This document shows, piece after piece, positions 60,301 to 64,000 of a DNA stretch of 64,000 bases. The notes under the pieces are model-generated. The model did not search any database and had not been told where the DNA came from. It worked only from the letters and a program-made list of their open reading frames with translations. Both the position numbers and the translations under genes were made by a program. Source of the DNA: Faecalibacterium prausnitzii (lineage in GTDB: Bacteria > Bacillota > Clostridia > Oscillospirales > Ruminococcaceae); NCBI RefSeq assembly GCF_003287405.1, contig NZ_PRLD01000002.1, positions 62,001 through 126,000 on the forward strand, read 5' to 3'. Positions within the stretch are counted from its first letter, which is position 1; each line of letters opens with the position of its first letter.

Positions 60301-62562
60301 TTATTTTCGGGGGGGGGTAACGCGGAAGCGCTTCACCACCTGTTCCAGTGCGCTGATATCCACAGGCTTGGACAGATGCTCGTCCATGCCGGCTTCCTTG
60401 CTCTTTTGCATATCCTCAAGGAAGGCGTTTGCCGTCATGGCAAGGATGGGAATGGTTCTGCCCAGCGGGTTTTCACCGCTGCGGATGCGGCGGGTGGCTT
60501 CCAGACCATCCATCACCGGCATCTGGATATCCATCAGGATCATGTCATAATCGCCGGGCTTGACGCTGGCAAAGGCATCCACGATCTCCTGACCGTTGGG
60601 GCAGATGGTGCAGCCTGCGCCTTTTGTTTCCAGCAGCATCTGCAAGATCTCGGCGTTGATGGCGTTATCCTCGGCGCAGAGGAACTTCATGCCGGACAGG
60701 GGAGAGGTGGTCTCTTCTTCCTCCGGGAGCGTCTGCGCCTTTTGCACCGTGTCCGCTTCGGTATCAATGGGAAATTCCAGCACTACCTCAAAGCGGGTGC
60801 CCTTGCCGGTGGCACTCTCCACGCTGATGGAGCCGCCCATCAGGTCTATGACGCTTTTGGTAATAGCCATACCCAGACCCGTGCCCTGCACCTTGTTGAT
60901 GCCGGAGCGCTCCTCCCGGGTAAAGGGGTCGAAAAGGGTCTTTTGGTAGTCCGCGCTCATGCCGATGCCGTCATCCTGCACCACAAAGCGGTACCGGGCG
61001 TAGTGCTCGTTCCGGGGCAGCTCTTCCACCTCGAACCGGATATGCCCGCCGGTGGGCGTATACTTGACTGCGTTGGAGAGGATGTTCATCAGTACCTGAT
61101 TCAGACGGTTGGGGTCGGCCAGCACGTTTTCGTGCTGCAGATTGGTGCTTACCGTAAAGGTCTGACTGCGCTGACCTGCCTGCTGGCGGATGATGCTGTC
61201 CAGCTGACTGATCTGCTGGGGCAGGTTCATCTTTTCCACATTCAGGGTGGTCTTGCCGCTCTCGATGCGGCTCATATCCAGAATATTGTTGATGATGCCC
61301 AGCAGCAGTTGACCGGAAGTTTCCAGCTTGCCCAGATGCTCGGCAAGTTTTTCCGGCTCGTGCAGCTCGTTTTTCATCAGGGTGGTAATGCCGATGATGG
61401 CGTTCATGGGGGTGCGGATATCGTGGCTCATGTTGGAAAGAAAGTCCGTCTTGGCCTTGCTGGCACGCTCGGCGGACTGTAACGCCTCGGCGGCAGCATC
61501 CTGCGCCCGCCGCATCTCGTCGTTAGCCTGCGTCAGCTGGATGTTATACTGCTCCAGACGGAGGTTCGTCTTTTTTTCAGCCTGCAGCTCCCGCTGCTGC
61601 TTTTCCCGCAAAAGGAACCAGCCAGCAATGACTGCCATGATCGAAAACACCGTTGCAAAGCCTACAATAACGACCATGACGATATTGACCAGCTTCTGCG
61701 TGTTCACGGCCACATATTCTGCCGGAACAAGGAACGCCAGCGTCCACTGGGCGTTTTCCATCTGCTTCAGGGCGTAGTAATACTCAGTCCCGTCCAGCAC
61801 GGCGTTGGAATAACAGGAGCCTGTGCGGGCAAGCCGCTCCTTTGCTGCTGCAAAGGAAGAACCGTGCAGATAGGACATCTGGGAGAGCACGGTGTATACG
61901 TTATGCCCCTTCAGCAGCTCAGTGTCATTGGCGTTGAACAGCTTGAAGCCGTTGTTGTCCAGCACATAGACGCTGTTGTTATTTTCGTAGGCGTCGCAGC
62001 GGAAATTATCGTTCAGCTGGGTCATACTCTGGGCGATGCCAAAGTAGCGCAGGGTGATCTCTTTCTCTCCGCTTTGCAGTGTGATGGGGGTGGGGAGCTG
62101 TTTCAGGAACACCATCCGGGAGTCGTCCACGGTCAACGAATTGGAAACATAGCTGACCCGCTGCGGCGCGTTTTCCAGATAGTTCATTTCCCGCAGTAGA
62201 CCCGTGTGGCCATACTCGGTATAATAACGCCCGGCAGCATCCACGGCGATCAGTTCAATCTGTTTTTCATGGTAATTGGAAAGCTCCGACAGCTTTTTCA
62301 GATAGCGGTAGAGATCGGTATCAGTCTCCAGCGGAGTATAGTACAAATAATTGCATTGTACATTCACCTCGTCCCAGTGGTTGTCGATCACATCCTCCAG
62401 ACTGTGGAACATCTGGTGGGTGACCTCTTCCATCTGGCTCAGCCGCTCATGGTAGACAAGGTTTTGGATGTAGGTCTGGCTCATGACAAAAAGGGTCAGA
62501 ATCAACACGATGATGACAAAGCCGGTGCCCCAAAGCAGCTTTTGGTATTTTTTCTTGTTCAC
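60301..62562 (-). CDS. Hybrid sensor histidine kinase with receiver domain
   Basis: A 753-residue membrane kinase. Two spans (about 9-30 and 290-318) bound a large extracellular sensor; a coiled coil (about 320-375) leads to the HisKA domain with MSHDIRTPMNA, the HATPase with NILSNAVKYTPTGG (N), DDGIGM (G1) and GTGLGMAI (G2), and a C-terminal receiver (LCAEDNAINAEIL, MILMDIQMPVMDG with phospho-Asp). No output domain follows, so a separate response regulator is needed. GTG at 62562 is chosen for its CAGGAGAT site, 25 bases after the solute-binding gene; a longer frame from 62652 would overlap it. The 3' end carries a run of nine C. Confidence 0.93.
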   Translation of the reverse strand: MNKKKYQKLLWGTGFVIIVLILTLFVMSQTYIQNLVYHERLSQMEEVTHQMFHSLEDVIDNHWDEVNVQCNYLYYTPLETDTDLYRYLKKLSELSNYHEKQIELIAVDAAGRYYTEYGHTGLLREMNYLENAPQRVSYVSNSLTVDDSRMVFLKQLPTPITLQSGEKEITLRYFGIAQSMTQLNDNFRCDAYENNNSVYVLDNNGFKLFNANDTELLKGHNVYTVLSQMSYLHGSSFAAAKERLARTGSCYSNAVLDGTEYYYALKQMENAQWTLAFLVPAEYVAVNTQKLVNIVMVVIVGFATVFSIMAVIAGWFLLREKQQRELQAEKKTNLRLEQYNIQLTQANDEMRRAQDAAAEALQSAERASKAKTDFLSNMSHDIRTPMNAIIGITTLMKNELHEPEKLAEHLGKLETSGQLLLGIINNILDMSRIESGKTTLNVEKMNLPQQISQLDSIIRQQAGQRSQTFTVSTNLQHENVLADPNRLNQVLMNILSNAVKYTPTGGHIRFEVEELPRNEHYARYRFVVQDDGIGMSADYQKTLFDPFTREERSGINKVQGTGLGMAITKSVIDLMGGSISVESATGKGTRFEVVLEFPIDTEADTVQKAQTLPEEEETTSPLSGMKFLCAEDNAINAEILQMLLETKGAGCTICPNGQEIVDAFASVKPGDYDMILMDIQMPVMDGLEATRRIRSGENPLGRTIPILAMTANAFLEDMQKSKEAGMDEHLSKPVDISALEQVVKRFRVTPPRK

Positions 62563-62587
62563 ATCCAGTATCTCCTGTCTGTTCTGT

Positions 62588-64000
62588 TTAATTCCATGCG
62601 GTGTCTGCCCGGCTGATAGTGGTGTAAGCACCAAAGAAGGCTTTTGCGGCATCCATGCCCACCACGCCGCTGTCTGTCACCGTTGCTTCAGCAGCCAGCT
62701 GGTCGCTCACACCGCAGATAGCAACCTGATAGGTCTTGCCCGCCTCCGGCTGCACCGGGCTTACCAGCACATAGGGGTAGCCCTTGCCGTTGCCGTAGGC
62801 ATCGTAACCAGAAGCCAGCAGGTCGCTGATCTGCTGCCCGGTCAGGGTGACGGTCTGGATGGTGCGGTTCCAGCCGGTGGGCAGGATGGCCGAAAGGTCG
62901 TAATCCGTAATGCCCTTGGCGTACAGCTTGGCGGCTACGCCGTGGTGGTTCTGCTCGGTGGGGTTGCCGGGGATCCATGTGCTCAGCGAGACCAGCGCAA
63001 GGTCGCTGCCGGTGGCCTGTGCAAAGCAGCGGCCTACCAGCATGGCGCAGTCCTGCTGCGAAAGCTCCTCCGTAACGGTAGTGATGACATCCGGGGTGTT
63101 GTTCACCACACTGTCCTGATCCTCGTCCAGCTGACGGATGACATCCTCCATAGTAGCATTGCCCTTGATGAAGTCCAGCATTTTAAGGCCGGTGGTCACG
63201 ATGGTGTTTTCCCAGCCGGAATAGATAAAGGGCGCGGTGTTGCCTGCATTCAGGGCATCGGCAACATCGGCGTAATAGGTGCCGTCTGCCTTTGCACCCT
63301 TGAAGGGCAACAGGCTGCTTTTCAGCGCCGTTGCGGGCTGCAGAGCGCTGGTGCCTGCAACGGTGGAAAGCACACGCATCACCTTGAGCGCATCTTCCAG
63401 CTTCTGGGGGTTCTGTTTCAGCTTTTTATTCAGACCGTAGAAACGGTTCACATTCAGCACAAAAACGTTCTGGGTGCCGTCCTCCGAGAGAAACGGCATC
63501 AGCCCAAATTTATCGGCGTTGCCGTCTGCCTCCACAATGCCGTTGGTGTTTCCGATCAAAAACAGGGTGTTCCCCTCGGCCATCCTCTGCCGGGTCACGT
63601 TGTCGTCAAGAGCATCACCGGAGCCGTTCAGCATCCCGATGTCCTTCCACTTTTTGACATACGCCATTGCCTGCATCATGCCGGGGGTGTTGCTGACGTT
63701 TGCCTTGCCGGAAAGATAATCCTTCTGCCACAGTCTGCCATCCAGCGTGCCGAGGAAATCGGCATCTGCAATGTTGCACAGATACTGGAAACCGTAGCCC
63801 GGATACTGGATCTGTGACAGGCAGAGATCGACCCCGGCTTCCTTGGCCTTTGCAGCCAGCACTTCCAGTTCAGCAAAAGAATTGGGCAGTTCCCAGCCGT
63901 GTGCCCGCAGCAAGGTCTTGTTGTAGGTGATGCCGTAGCAGTTGTAGGTCGAGGGCAGCAGGTAGATGGCACCATTGTCGAACACGTCCTGCAGACGGGA
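62588..64000 (-). CDS. Extracellular solute-binding protein with 5'-nucleotidase C-terminal-like tail, 5' end outside window
   Basis: The frame is open to the window edge, 470 residues visible, so the N-terminus and any signal peptide are missing. Residues about 1-300 follow the ABC sugar-binding protein (family 1) pattern: GAIYLLPSTYNCYGITYNKTLLRAHGW, NTLFLIGNTNG and the YSGWEN end. Residues from about 320 (GRCFAQATGSDLALVSLSTW..LYAKGITDYDLSAILPTGWNRTIQTVTLTGQQISDLLASG..) look like the C-terminal domain of 5'-nucleotidases (5_nucleotid_C). The gene sits directly upstream of the hybrid kinase, so it may be its ligand-binding partner. Fusion call is moderate. Confidence 0.72.
   Translation of the reverse strand, partial: SRLQDVFDNGAIYLLPSTYNCYGITYNKTLLRAHGWELPNSFAELEVLAAKAKEAGVDLCLSQIQYPGYGFQYLCNIADADFLGTLDGRLWQKDYLSGKANVSNTPGMMQAMAYVKKWKDIGMLNGSGDALDDNVTRQRMAEGNTLFLIGNTNGIVEADGNADKFGLMPFLSEDGTQNVFVLNVNRFYGLNKKLKQNPQKLEDALKVMRVLSTVAGTSALQPATALKSSLLPFKGAKADGTYYADVADALNAGNTAPFIYSGWENTIVTTGLKMLDFIKGNATMEDVIRQLDEDQDSVVNNTPDVITTVTEELSQQDCAMLVGRCFAQATGSDLALVSLSTWIPGNPTEQNHHGVAAKLYAKGITDYDLSAILPTGWNRTIQTVTLTGQQISDLLASGYDAYGNGKGYPYVLVSPVQPEAGKTYQVAICGVSDQLAAEATVTDSGVVGMDAAKAFFGAYTTISRADTAWN

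Overview
The window is about 64 kb of a high-GC Firmicutes chromosome. Gene order, codon use and single genes (PurO plus a lone AICAR transformylase, a Firmicutes-type nusA-ylxR-ylxQ-infB operon, FucO, GPH transporter) fit a Faecalibacterium-like gut member of the Oscillospiraceae. That placement is inference from gene content; no database was searched. There is no rRNA, CRISPR array, phage or transposase. One tRNA-Thr is present. Most of the window is core metabolism, with two families of non-coding palindromic repeats between genes.

Layout. 1-11.4 kb: end of an APC permease, M18 aminopeptidase, an orphan oxaloacetate-decarboxylase-type beta/gamma pair behind a yybP-ykoY-type (Mn2+) riboswitch, a PfkB sugar kinase, a short pyruvate kinase, a YfcE-like phosphoesterase, a MATE exporter behind an attenuator leader, an alanine/Na+ symporter and an M29 aminopeptidase. 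11.4-19.8 kb: the classical rimP-nusA-ylxR-ylxQ-infB-rbfA-nrnA-truB-ribF operon. 20-24.1 kb: glycolytic pgk, tpiA and gpmI. 24.4-27.8 kb: apbE with a DUF3783-like gene, aroF with an operator-covered promoter, ybaK. 27.8-41.1 kb: a purine operon purE-F-M-N-O-AICARFT-D-L-B with a structured RNA in front. 41.1-48.9 kb: rsuA, a PucR/CdaR-type regulator, ftsE-ftsX-M23 peptidase-small membrane protein-S41 protease, ksgA. 49-54.3 kb: TIM-barrel isomerase, tRNA-Thr, fucO, a duplicated CmpB-like membrane protein, a Na+/Ca2+-type exchanger behind a second yybP-ykoY-type riboswitch. 54.3-59.5 kb: AraC regulator diverging from a transporter-esterase-enoate reductase operon. 59.7-64 kb: a secreted small protein, then a hybrid histidine kinase and a solute-binding protein (cut by the window end).

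The most interesting items are: (1) the orphan Na+-decarboxylase beta/gamma pair controlled by a Mn2+-type riboswitch, with a second such riboswitch on a cation exchanger 50 kb away; (2) the AraC/GPH/alpha-beta hydrolase/enoate reductase cluster, which looks like uptake, ester hydrolysis and alkene reduction of a plant phenolic or similar conjugate; (3) MITE-like elements carrying two inward-facing intrinsic terminators with UNCG-type loops; (4) a possible 6S-like RNA or attenuator in front of purE; and (5) a solute-binding protein with an apparent 5'-nucleotidase C-terminal-like tail next to a hybrid kinase.
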